Assembly: GCF_000165425.1 (NCBI RefSeq)
Contig: NW_001798987.1
Location: 124,001 to 188,000 of the forward strand
Reading direction: 5' to 3'
DNA length: 64,000 nucleotides
Origin: Paramecium tetraurelia
Lineage: Eukaryota > Ciliophora > Oligohymenophorea > Peniculida > Parameciidae
Below, one piece after another: positions 27,844-40,092 of this stretch. The position numbers and the translations under genes were made by a program. The notes beneath the pieces were generated by a model. That model saw only the letters and a program-made list of their open reading frames with translations, made no database searches and was not told the origin of the DNA. The stretch's first letter is position 1; each line of letters starts with the position of its first letter.

Positions 27844-29174
27844 TCATATTTCAATTTGTTTAATCACATTAAATTCCTATTCTAATTAAAGGTTTGTATC
27901 TGCTTGCGCTTCTTAAGATATCACAGTTTGGAAGAAAGGATGCTTTAATGCATCTTCAACTTTAATTCTCTATTTAGGATGCAAACAAAGTAATTTGGTT
28001 AATAAGTCTTCGGCATTATCATCAAATCCTTCCATGTTTATAATTTATTTCCATTTGATTGGTTTTGTAGCTGACACTGATGGCAATTTTAAATCATATT
28101 CTACATTATTAATTAACCTTACCGAACAAGTCACAAATCTGCCTTACCTATTCAGATCCGAATAAGCTGGCTAACTCCAAAATAAAGTTAACATAGAAGA
28201 AATTCTTTGTATTGACAGGTTTATTAATCATTCTGACATTGCTAAATAGATTATATTTCTTGGTTAAAAATTGTAAAAATATAACTCCTACTGCCCACAT
28301 ATCAACTTCATAGGATTGATCCTATTTAAACTTAATTTTATATAATACATGATAATGTAAGATACTTTCTAAAGGCATAAAGCTTTCTGTGCCGATTTTA
28401 TTTTATCCTATTTAATCGATTGTTTTTTAAATTTCGTTATATAAATTGATTTTCCTTCGTATCTCTTAAACTTCATCAGATTAAGGATTCTGTTAAATAT
28501 AGTTTACTTAATTTTTACATTCTTGGACAGATCCTTCTCTTTTTCTATCAGTTTTGCAACAAATGACCTATCAATTTCACTGAGACCGTAATCAATCAGA
28601 ATTCCCTTGCAGGTTTTAGGATTGTAAAGAAAGTTACCAGGTTTCACATCTCTATGATAGATTCCATTTTGTTTTAATATGTTTAATGCCTTCAATAATT
28701 CATATAGATATTTTCTTATTTGCATCATGTCAAAGTTTGCAAAGAATGTCTTTTAAAAATGAAATACTTACAATAAATGGCTTATAAGTAAAGTATTCTA
28801 TTACGATGTATATTTTTTGATCCTTCAAAAATAGATTCACCAGTTGTGGCATATTCTCCTTACCATACACTAATTTTAAAAATCCAATTTCTGCAAAAAT
28901 CAATTCTGGAGACACAGTCGAAAAATTAACTTTGATAGCATATTTTTTGGTTTTCTCAATTTGACCCTAATTAAGTCCCAGACTAAGTTTTATGAATTAT
29001 TTCATACGCCTTGTAAACGACTCCATAGCCACCTCTTCCCATTTCCCTTACAACCTTATAATTTTACTTAAGGTAGACATCTTCATCGATCTGCTAATCC
29101 ATATAGTAACGATCATTGGAACAAGGAGTTACCTTGATTTTTGTGGTTTACGATTTTTTATTATTTTTTTTCAT
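27844..29174 (-). CDS. CDC7-like (DDK) protein kinase
   Basis: About 410 aa, four introns (25, 22, 29 and 22 nt). Shows MGRGGYGVVYKA, YAIKVN, HRDVKPGNFLYNPKT and IDYGLSE, the CDC7 signature (animal form HRDVKPSNFLYN..DFGLA); DYG replaces DFG. A kinase insert separates this from KIGTESFMPLESI and DMWAVGVIFLQ. The APE motif is altered (PLE), as in rapidly evolving CDC7s. CDC7 with Dbf4 phosphorylates MCM to fire replication origins. Catalytic Lys and Asp are present. Tandem with the coiled-coil gene, whose stop is 21 bases upstream of this ATG. Confidence 0.8.
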
Positions 29175-29195
29175 AAATTATAGATTATATATAAA

Positions 29196-30790
29196 TCATT
29201 ATTGTTTATCAAATTAAGTCATGTCTTCTGTGTTTAGATGGTAGAATCGTATTTGAGACTTAGGTCTATTAATTAATTAAGACAGACCAGCATTAGTACT
29301 AGCAAGATGTGATAATTTGTTAATCTCTAAATCCCTATCTTTGATGGCATTTTGTAGTTGGTCAACTGCCTTGAGTAAATATTTAATTTTCTCATTATCA
29401 GTTATCTTCTAGCCTGGAGCATTGCTCAAGGATTAAATTTAACTTGTCATTATCGATTAAGGCAATTAACTAACATTCGATTGTTATTGCATTTATTGGG
29501 ACAGTAATTCATTATTTTCTTTTAACAGTCGATTCTCTCTTTTTAATTATTCATTGTCCTTTTTCATTTCATCCCTCTCCTTTTGAATCTATTAAAGTAA
29601 GTCTAACTTGTATTCTATCTATTTCTTAACATCGTCATCAAATCTTATGATATTACCACTTTCCATCTACTGTTACAACTCATTTAATTCTCTGCTCATG
29701 TTTCTTAAAGATTCTTATAGAACAAAATTCTAGGCTCTTAGCTCACTCACTTAATTGTTTTTTTCAAACATGGTCAGTTGCGTTTGGTTCATTAAATTTT
29801 ATTTATGAGTTGATATTAATAATTCTGCATTTTAGAGTTACAATTACAAAGTATTAACTTAATTTTTCAATTAATCAATAATTGATTCATAATTCATTCT
29901 TTCAGCCTTATATTATTCATCATATAATTATTTGTAATTTTCAATTTCTTATTTGATTTAATTCTAATTATATTATATATTATTTACAGCAAATTTCATT
30001 TCTGAATCTTCTATTGTATAACCATGCATGTCACGTAATACGTCAATCTATGCTTCTAGCTCTTTTTTTTCTTATATATTCTAATTCAATAGGTTAGAAT
30101 AATTGACTCTAAGAACATCTAAGTCTATTTTCAATAATTCATATGCATTCTTGGTTTCTAATAATTCATTTATTTAATCTGCCTGTTCTTTAACAACTTT
30201 TTGGAGCTACTAATACTCATAAATATATTTTAATTTCTCTTCCTTGACTACCCTTAAGGCTTAGTCCAGATGATAGGTCTGCTATAAACTTTGCTACAAT
30301 TCTTCTGTTTTTGCTATAAATTATTGTTTGCCGGCTTAAATTTCTTGATCCTTGATTTCTATAATTTTATTAGTCTATTCTAATTCATCTAAGACTTTAT
30401 TGAGATTTTGGCTGAGTTCCTTTGATATTATTCTAAAACTTACTTATTTCTGAAGAGTTAATTTTTAAACTTAGAATGCATATTCTTCCGACTCAATGCT
30501 CTTCTATTTTAATCTATCGCATAAATTATCGTATTCTTAATTTATCTAATTATATTTAATGGACATACAATTTAGGTAGATTGTTCCATTTCTTGTAATT
30601 AGTTTTATAAGTCTCTATTATGTTCCTTGAGAACTTCCATTTCTTGTGAGGCTGTTCCAAGTACATCAGTAAGTTTTTCTACTTCATTAGTAAGTATGTT
30701 GACTCTACTATAGCACATATTATGAATGTCTGTAGAGGTTGAATCATCAAGTCTTGACAATTTAGTTTGTGGAGTGTTGCTTAACTTCAT
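29196..30790 (-). CDS. Long coiled-coil protein, unknown
   Basis: About 507 aa, introns of 23, 24 and 24 nt. Almost entirely heptad-rich helix with abundant Glu, Gln, Lys and Asn (for example QEMEVLKEHNRDL, VLRVNYSNLLNQN). Short non-helical ends; no transmembrane segment. Probably a structural, tether or basal-body protein, but no family can be named. Confidence 0.75.
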
Positions 30791-31059
30791 ATATTTTTTA
30801 TTTAATTTTATTGTTAATTAATTTGGTTTATTTTATTTAAATGAAATACTCTTACCAATTTATTAAATTTATGAATATTGATAAATTCATTTAAATTTTT
30901 GATAATAAGAATAATATAAAAAGACGTAATATCACTCAAAAATATATACTATTTTCACCATCCCATGTATTTAGTTAGTAATTATATATTTAATTGGATA
31001 ATTGCCTTAATTTTTGCTCATCAATATTTCACACTCCAAGAATTTCATCCTTACCCATC

Positions 31060-32905
31060 TCAAAGGACTGTCGGTTTTCTTGTAATCAATTTACCTCGTT
31101 CTGAGTTTCGTTTCATTTCAGATATCCATAAACATGTTTATTTGATTTTCATCCTCTCTAAATATGTTAAACCCATGATTTAACTTCCAACTCCATCTTT
31201 CATTGTTAAATTAGATTCCTGTAAATGCTTTTCAAAGATTATAACAGAATAGCCATTGACAAGAATTTAAAAATAAAAAATCTCTTGATTATATTATAAC
31301 AATAGATTTAGGATAATTTAATTTTGAATTACTTTAGATCTCATAATCCTCCTTTTCATTTATAGAACTACTTAATTTTTCTAACTATGGTATTCTATTA
31401 TTAATTTGTTTGGCAATCTCTGGAATGAGATTATAATCAATAGATTTCGAAATGAATTCATCTAAAATATTGCCTTAAAAATCAAGTGAGATACAGGAAT
31501 ACTTTTCTTATAAACCAAATTATCTGATTGATTTTAAAATTGCATACTAAAGTGCATCAATTTATAATTTAAATATTTTAGCTTTACAAATTGGACATCT
31601 CCATTTTCTGGGTATTTATTGATCCAACATCAGGATGTAACTTTCTAATGAGAAACATTAAACATGAGTACAATAAATCCCTCTAACTGGAGTTTATATT
31701 AGAGATGAACTGAAGCAACATAATAATGATATGTGTAATTTGATTATTTTAATGGCAGGACTATAATTGATTTATAGAATAACGAAATCTCGTGATTATT
31801 CTAAACTCATCCAATTCTATGGATCATCAATAATTTTATCAATTAATTACTTAGATGTGTATTATTTGGTTTTATAAATTGCGAAATAATAGAGTTATTC
31901 ACTAAGGATTCTAAACTTTCTTTTTTAATCTATTCCTGGTATAGATTCCTTGAAAATGAGAGTGCATTCTTCATTTTTTGGAATTGTACAAAACAGTTTT
32001 TCATCCTTTCTTTTATGTAAACAACTCTATAAACTTAATGGAACAAATTCAAAGACCTTTTTACCATTTAACTGAATTTCTCCTAGATCTGGCCAAGTAA
32101 TTTCTTAAGCTGCTTAAGGAGAATCAAGCCTAATACATCTGATGTCAACCATTTCACAGTCAGTTTTAAATCTAACTAACTTAGAGTTGGTTAACCCATT
32201 TTTCTTAAATGGACATGGGTCAACTAGAGTTGTAATAACTTCACAGAACTAATCCATATTAGAAAGAGTGCATATTGGGCATGTAAAATTATCAACTTAT
32301 CTTTCATCATAACTTTTGTCTAAACAATTAACATGTAAGTATTTATCACATAATTAACATTAAACAATTTATTTGTAATGCAATTAATTACCACAAAAAC
32401 AATCTTCACAAATAGGTTATTTAGGTATTTTGTAATATTTTTGCTTTAATTTGAGACAAACGTCTCTCATATTTACAGTATCATATTCTAAAGCGCTGTT
32501 TTAATCTATTTCTTTTTAAGTTAATTATTAGGGTTATTACTTACTTTCTTAAATTGCTGTTTTCTATACTTCCTCTAATTCCATCTGGGTCTTCACTTCT
32601 TGTTGAAGTAACATCATTTTCTATAAGGTAGAAAAATGAGATTCAAAATATACATGGATAAAATCATTTATTATTTAGATATCATCTTCTAATTGAGGCT
32701 TTTATCTGGAAATGTGAGGATCTAATCTAAGAAGACTTTAGGAATAGAGTTCTTGGATATTGTTGGGCTTAGATTCTTTAAATAGACTTTCAAAGTATTG
32801 AGAATTACAAATGTCTTTTGTTGCATGATTAATGATTGATGGTAATGCTAATTTAAGTTATTTTTGAAATGTTTCTAAGTCTTTTAAGAGTTATTGATTT
32901 TTCAT
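31060..32905 (-). CDS. SIZ/PIAS-type SUMO E3 ligase with PHD finger
   Basis: About 597 aa, introns of 33 and 19 nt. After a helical head comes a PHD finger (CEDCFCGNQ..CQLCDKYLHVNCLD..FTCPIC), a region in the position of the PINIT domain, then the SP-RING: TPVRGIYCTHVQCFSLESYI..KWRCPICKAKI. PHD-PINIT-SP-RING is the layout of plant SIZ1, which recruits the SUMO E2 and substrates in the nucleus. A possible 27-nt intron just before the stop keeps frame either way. Domain calls are firm; PINIT is inferred from position. Confidence 0.85.
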
Positions 32906-33006
32906 TTATTTCATTAAAATATTTGGCTTAGTTAATTGTTTATATATTTGAAATGGATGGGAATATTTGATGTTCTTAAACTTATGTACACATATTTTTT
33001 ATATTA

Positions 33007-33971
33007 ATGAAAATAACAATCACAGATTTGAAAATTTTATGTAAATTTAGTCTAGCAAGTGGGAATGCTGTGATTCCCTTCATTTCATTTCTGTATTTGG
33101 GAGAAGACAACGTATTCTCATTGAAGTCGTTTTCATTGTTGTCTGGATCACTTTTTATGGTATTTAACAATATTCATTATGAATAGGCTATGGCAAGCTA
33201 GGCCTTCAATTAAGTAATTGAATGGAAGTAAGATAAATTAATGACACGCACATGCAATCGTCCAATTCCAATCCAACGACTTACTCGTTTGTAAGGAGGA
33301 TTGATTGGATTTGCATTCTATGCAGCTTCCAATGTCCTGATGTATAATGTATATTTATTAGTGATTTAGTATTTGCCAACCAATGCTTTAGCGATTAACA
33401 ATTTGATTTTCTTCTCATACTTGGGAATATACACAACGTTGAAAACAAGATCTCCCATGAATACTTTAATTGGAGCAGTAATTGGGGCTCTTCCAGTGGT
33501 GTTAGGAGCAGCCTGTGTAAGCAACGACAGTTTGTATAATCTGGGGATGTGGGGCAATTTTGGATTCATGTTTTCATGGTAAATCAATCATTTCTACGGG
33601 ATTTATTGGAAATATTAGAAAGACTATTTGAGAGCTGGATTCAAAATGGTAAATGATAGTGCAGTTGCTAGTAGACATATGAAAATGTGTTTGGCTATTA
33701 ATGGGTTAAGTTGGTTTGGAACTGCATCTCAGCATTCTTAGCCAGAATTAAAATTTATCAGTTGCATCTCTGGATTATTGTCATTATACTTTTGGAATTA
33801 TAGAGCAATCAAATTATTTGAAGTGGACCCTTCAAAAAATGTATGAAATACAAACTTATTAGTTAGGCAAACTATCTTAAAAAAGCCTCCTACAATTTCT
33901 TGTTGGTCTACTACAGTATAATATTAATGGACATAGGAATCAAGAGATATTAAAAACAATAAAACCATTGA
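33007..33971 (+). CDS. COX10: Protoheme IX farnesyltransferase (COX10), UbiA family
   Basis: 312 aa, one 26-nt intron near the end. Polytopic UbiA prenyltransferase that makes heme O for cytochrome oxidase in the mitochondrial inner membrane. Family motifs are present: an N/D-rich site (NNIHYEQ..DKLMTRTCNRPIP), TLKTRSPMNTLIGAVIGALP, and FSWQINHFYGIYWKYQKDYLRAGFKM. The N-terminus starts directly at the first conserved helix with no evident presequence. Some first-site residues differ from the canonical NQ..E..D pattern (HYEQ). Ends 34 bases from a convergent gene. Confidence 0.85.
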
Positions 33972-34005
33972 AAAACAATTATAAAATAATTAATATGATG
34001 AATAA

Positions 34006-34707
34006 TCATTTTCTTAGTGTTTTTTGACAAATAACAAAGGCCTCATGGTATTATTTTAAGTCGTTCTTCATCTAATGGTGATCGAAGTTCTAGTGATCAC
34101 ATTCGTCTTGCATATACTTCGTAAACACTACATAATTACAATCGATTCTTACCATGGTGCTATTAATACGAGGACTTCTTGGCATTTGGATCAGATTATT
34201 ACATTTGATGCAAATCATTAATATGATCATATTAGATACGTGCTTTCATGTTTCTTTCGTGTTCCTTTTATGCCTTATGAACCTCTTAACTAATAGGTAT
34301 AACTGCTTTACCATCGACAGGCAATTTGCCACCGGACTATTTTATAGATTTTATTTTTTGCATTTTCTATTCTTGAATTTACATCATCTGTTTAGTTGCT
34401 GATAGATTCGTATGAGCCTTATCGAATCCCAGATGGGTCGATCCAGTTATTGGCAATACTTTATCACTACGTTCAAATGGCAGAGGTTCCTGAGGGTCAT
34501 TGGAATGTCTTTTATGGTATTCCTCCTCAGCCAAAATTGCAGGGATCTTATCAGGGTCATGTCCTTATTCCTGTTTTAGAGGAAATTATAGAAATCATTA
34601 AACACTACCTCCAATTTATCAAATTCTGCATTGTACTTATTTGCTCTCTATTGATAGATTTTCTACTTCACTGCCTTGTCAAGATGTGCACCAATTCCTT
34701 TACTCAT
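34006..34707 (-). CDS. Conserved-looking hydrophilic protein, unknown
   Basis: About 212 aa, introns of 38 and 25 nt. Charged N-terminus (MSKGIGAHLDKAVKQK), a Pro-containing middle (EEEYHKRHSNDPQEPLPFE), GKLPVDGKAVIPIS, and a His/Cys-containing tail (YMQDECDHQNFDHHQMKNDL..FVICQ). Coding quality is high on this strand; long plus-strand frames over the same bases are shadows. No domain recognised. Confidence 0.65.
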
Positions 34708-34755
34708 TTATTTTATATATTTATATTATTAATTATTAAAAATCTAACGTTACAT

Positions 34756-35279
34756 ATGACAGATGAGATTGTTCGATTATAAACTATTGAATTCGAATAA
34801 GAAATCGAGAAGAGATTTTCCAAGAGTCGTCAAAATCACTTTTACGTTTTTGAAAGAGAAGGTTGTGATGCTTCTGATGATGATTCACTTGATTCTCTTA
34901 AAAATATTGGAGTCTATAATTTATGCAAACCCCTTCGAAACAAATTAATTGAAACTGAAAGAACAATCCCTAAATCCAGCAAGACTTTACTAATACAACT
35001 GTTAAAGCCCAAAAAACAACCATAGTTTAATGAAAATAAGTCCAACAACACATCCTTATATAAATCAAGATCATAAAGCAAGAATGCAACTACACGACTT
35101 CGCACTGAGTATTACGTTTATATTTAATCAGAGGTTCTGTCTTGAGAGAATCCAAAAATGTAACCCTCATTTCTCCTAAAATACCTAAAAGTCCCAATTA
35201 CATTCAAATCGACAACCTCATCAAATCTACTAAGAATCAAAATATTTATAAAATCAACAACTATTCCTTTGTTATATGA
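34756..35279 (+). CDS. Hypothetical protein, Ser/Lys-rich
   Basis: 166 aa, one 23-nt intron. An acidic head (FEREGCDASDDDSLDS) precedes a basic Ser/Asn/Thr-rich region and a short tail. No domain recognised. Start is 48 bases from the divergent gene at 34707 and the stop is 23 bases before the next ATG. Confidence 0.65.
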
Positions 35280-35302
35280 TTCATATTAATTATTAATTAA
35301 AA

Positions 35303-35979
35303 ATGTCTCAAAAGTTTAAGTCCCCTTCTATTCAATCCAAAGTCCACCCTAAAGTACTCTACAACACTCAAGAGTATTTAAGAACTCATATCTTAGTCTC
35401 AATGCTAAAGTCGTCAAAGTCTTTAGTCCTTTTGAATATATGCATTATATTAAACGAAGACAAGATTACTTAAATAAGCAATAGGAGCTTCTTGCCAACC
35501 TTTAATTAAGCCAAGAGAATTACGAAAAATTGACATTCTCTGTAAAACAAATAGGAGTTTCTGATGAAGAAGGCAGAGTTGGTGCACTTAGTTAAAGAAA
35601 ATATCTCCTAAAATCTATGGAATCAACTAGACTCTAAAAATCTGAATCCATTTTGCAATCATAAACTGACAGGATTCAATATTAATTTAGAGCTAAAGCA
35701 TTACCAATTAGTCGAAGGGAAAAAACAAGTATGTCTTAGTAAAAATCCAAACTTAACTTTTTAACCATTCCTGAAAAATCAGAAAACCACTTTGAATTTA
35801 AGACCAGCAATATTGATAAGATTATCAAGAGATCAAGATCAAAAAAGAGATATCTATTAAGTCAACCATAACCTCCAGAAGTTGCACTGGCCAAATAATA
35901 CCAAAACTAAAAACATTTGTCGTATAGTCGATAATTGTAAGAACTATAAGGAACATTAGATTTCATTAAATTGTTATGA
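35303..35979 (+). CDS. Hypothetical protein, basic with helical segment
   Basis: 217 aa, one 23-nt intron (GTATTT..TTAG). Contains FSPFEYMHYIKRRQDYL and a helical block, then a basic linker (KRSRSKKRYL) and a Gln-rich end. No family recognised. Its stop is 17 bases from the convergent poly-Gln gene. Confidence 0.65.
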
Positions 35980-35996
35980 TTACTATATGAATTTTA

Positions 35997-37003
<1,007 letters not shown>

Positions 37004-37028
37004 TTTAACACGTAAATTAAATTACTAA

Positions 37029-37922
37029 TCATATTAATTATTATGAAGGAATTTCTTCAGGTTCTTTGACAGAAGGCTGGGGAGTGGAGTGTTGAATTTG
37101 GATTGCATAGGATGCAGGAGGCACTTATAACTTATACTCCTGACTTTATTGACACAATTATAGAATTTTGTATTTCAATTTCCCTACGATCACTTGTTCT
37201 TCTGAGATATTCTTTCTTATTTCACCATCAATTTCATCTGAAATCCTAATAATTATATTATCCTTCAAATGATGAGTGTGCATATGTGAGTAACTCTCAC
37301 AATATATTACATCTCCTACTTAAAACTATAAAAATGATATCTTAAAAATTACTTCTTCATTTTATTTAATCTTTTCTATGACCATATAGATAGATGTAAA
37401 ATCCTAGCAATTGAATCCAATAATGTTTTCCAAGAATTCATTATATTCTAATGGTTTACTTTTGAACAAACATTTTTAATCTGAAAATATAGAGCATTAA
37501 TAAGTGGGAGGATTCTTATTCATCAATGAGGAAGAGTGTTTGACTCCATACAGTTCCATTTCTGATATTAGAACCATCATAAATTTTGTTTGTTTGTTTA
37601 TAGTGGATAAGAATTTAAAATTGGCAAACTTGCTCTTGCTGAATTTATTACTTGTCAACTTATTAAAGATATTGATAGTTTTTTGATCATATTGTTCAAT
37701 AAGCTTTGTTGTGTGATATTTCTGCAATAAAACAACCTCACTTTAATGCTTTCGGTACTCCATGTCTTGCTTTTTAGCATCAATAACAGGAGGTAAATTA
37801 GTAATTCTATTAGCTAAACTACGATTTTCCTCACTAATTCGCTTGGTGTCAAAATTTATTTTAGCAAATTCTTTTCTTGATTGATTATGCTAAGATCGCG
37901 TTTTACTTGTTTGAGGCTGCAT
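37029..37922 (-). CDS. CFAP97-like candidate ciliary protein
   Basis: 297 aa, no intron. The N-terminal motif RKEFAKINFDTKRISEENRSLANRI resembles the KIAA1430/CFAP97 signature of helical ..EN..L..RI.. used in flagellar proteins; the rest is mixed helix and strand with no clear domain. Tandem between the poly-Gln gene (25 bases) and a small gene (37 bases). The family link is by motif only. Confidence 0.6.
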
Positions 37923-37959
37923 TATTTTCTAAATTAGATGCTAATTGACTCTTTATTAT

Positions 37960-38187
37960 TCAATAAAAGCTTCTTAATTATAAAATTTTGAAACTGTTTT
38001 TATCATATTATGCTTCTCCTTCAATTTCTTCATCACATTCTGATCGTCCAATTTTGGGTACTAAATTTAATTGTGAGCCAGTTACCTATTAGTTTATTTC
38101 CTCTAATTTCTTTTTATGGAAGTCATAAATGCGTCCTTTATTTTTCTCTTAATAAATGTCTTTTACTATATAATTATTATTTTTCAT
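37960..38187 (-). CDS. Small hydrophilic protein, unknown
   Basis: 75 aa, single exon: MKNNNYIVKDIYQEK.. then FHKKKLEEINQQ and an acidic end. Coding character is good for the C-terminal two thirds; the start is uncertain because the upstream sequence is low-complexity. No domain recognised. A longer plus-strand frame here is hydrophobic and looks like noise. Confidence 0.45.
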
Positions 38188-38367
38188 ATAAATTTAATTT
38201 TAAGATTATTAAACTAATCAGCAAGTTTAGTATGTATATATTGCATTTTTTCAATTCGGCATTCATAGAATATTTTAGGTGCAAAACTATTTATATTATG
38301 AAGTTCTATATATTGTAATTATATTCATTCTAAAACCTCAACCAAATTTTATATTAATAAAAATATA

Positions 38368-39346
38368 ATGAAATCTCCAACGCGTATCATTAATGGTTTA
38401 TATATTGGAGACTAGGGTGCAGCGCACGTAGATTGATAAATATTATATTAGGATCTAGAGTTCCTGATAACAAACAAAATTAAGAAAATCATCAATTGTG
38501 CTGGTAAATAAATTCCAAATCATTGGGAGTCTATTGGTATAGAATACTTGACATATGGTTGGATTGAAAACGACTATCAGTATGCTATTGACCATTCTCG
38601 TTGTTTCTCATTTATAAATGATACTTTGGAAGCGGGAGAAGCTGTTTTGGTTCACTCAATAAGTGCTCTCAATCGCTCTGTTTTTGTTATAGTTGTCTTC
38701 TTAATGAAGAAGTAATGAAATATTTTTACCTATTCATAGGTTTAAATGGACCTTATAAAAAACACTTTAGTATATCCAGAACCTTAAACATAATCCAGAT
38801 ATAAAATAGAATGTAATGCAGCAACTCGTGAATTTTGAAAAATGGCTTCTCCTTAGTAATTTAGCCAACAATTAGGATTTCAATCAATATTATGATGAGG
38901 TTTTGGCAAGAAATACTTATTTGAATAGTTAAAAGCCTTAATAATGTGAACCAAGAAGGAGAAAGGAAGTAATTTCTAAAAGAGTACAATGGAATAGAAC
39001 CATCATATCATAATACATTCCTCCATATTATTAAATGTACTCATTTTTACTAAGTTTAAGTTAATTCAAAAATCTATCAAAATTATAATCTGATCCTGTA
39101 AATCAAGTTTAAATTAAAAATCCACAACTTCCAGCAACTCCAAGAAGATAGACAACTGATAATTGGATGAATAAAAAGCTCCCTTTGAATTAAATTGTTG
39201 ATGATAAAAAGTTAAACCTTTTTAACATCAAATCTGAGAGGCAATCAATTAGACCTTAATTAAGACCAGGGACTGCTCCATAAAAAAGGCTTGTAAAAAA
39301 TACTTGGCAATCTTAATCCCATAGAGTCTTAGTTAAATAATCATGA
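38368..39346 (+). CDS. STYX-like dual-specificity pseudophosphatase
   Basis: About 308 aa, introns of 24 and 28 nt. A DUSP domain begins RIINGLYIGDQGAAHD and has the usual INCAG strand and AIDHSRCFSFI helix. The active-site loop reads VHSISALNRS instead of VHCxxGxxRS: the nucleophilic Cys is Ser (codon 38656-38658), the Arg is kept, and Gly is missing. Such a domain can bind phosphotyrosine or phosphothreonine but not hydrolyse it by the standard route. A 190-residue basic, Pro-containing tail follows. Ends 32 bases from the BART gene. Confidence 0.85.
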
Positions 39347-39378
39347 TTATAAATATAAACAATCTTTTTTTTTAATAC

Positions 39379-40040
39379 TCAAGCTTATTTTCTATTTACT
39401 TTTGGTGTGCTTAATGGTACAACATTGAAAAATAAGTCTGGTCTTAAGTCTTAAGGAGTTTACTAGAATATTGCTATTTGTTACATTTTTTAATGGTTTC
39501 TTTTCAAATTAAATTGCTTGTCCTGAACTGAATATGTTTTATTAAGGTGCTTATTTATAACCTTTAGTAGCTTTATTAGTGCTTTTTTTAATTGTCCTCT
39601 CTTCTTCTTCAACTCTTATTCTAGTTTCTACCATAATGTCTTTAAACAAATCATAATCAAATAATGATGCTAAAGTTTCATTCATTGCTTCATCCAATGG
39701 GAGAGATTACAATTTTTCAAGAGTAAGTTCAACTTTGAGTTTCTAAATTCACTCATTGATTATAATACTTCATTCAAATATAACTAGATAGCACTTTAGT
39801 ATAGTTTAAATATTTCTCTGTATTCTTTTGATTCTGTCTCTTCGAAAACTAAGCATTTTTCACGTAAGAAATCTTAAGATAATTTTTCAAAATCCTCTGA
39901 TATTAGTATTTCTTATAATTATGAAACTAACTGATCATCTTAATCATCGTTATTGTCTAAACATAAAGAATTAATATACAGTTTTCAATTATGAGTTCAT
40001 CATTCTCCAAATCGATTGCATTTTCGAGATTTTAGTTCAT
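39379..40040 (-). CDS. BART-domain protein (ARL2BP/CFAP36-like)
   Basis: About 196 aa, introns of 23, 26 and 22 nt. The helical core FEKLSQDFLREKCLVFEETE..IFKLYQSAIQLYLNEKL..ETLASLFDYDLFKDIMV matches the BART fold of ARL2BP, which binds ARL2/ARL3-GTP at cilia and mitochondria. A basic tail with NIFSSGQ and LFFNVVPLSTPK follows. Partner identity is inferred from the family. Confidence 0.78.
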
Positions 40041-40092
40041 TTATTTAATTAAGATTTATATATGTACTATATGTGTATTATACTTATCACGT

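Noticed and set aside
34010-34800. Long plus-strand frames, some hydrophobic
   Set aside because: The minus strand carries a spliced gene with better composition and conserved-looking motifs; the plus frames need no start or splice logic and overlap it fully.
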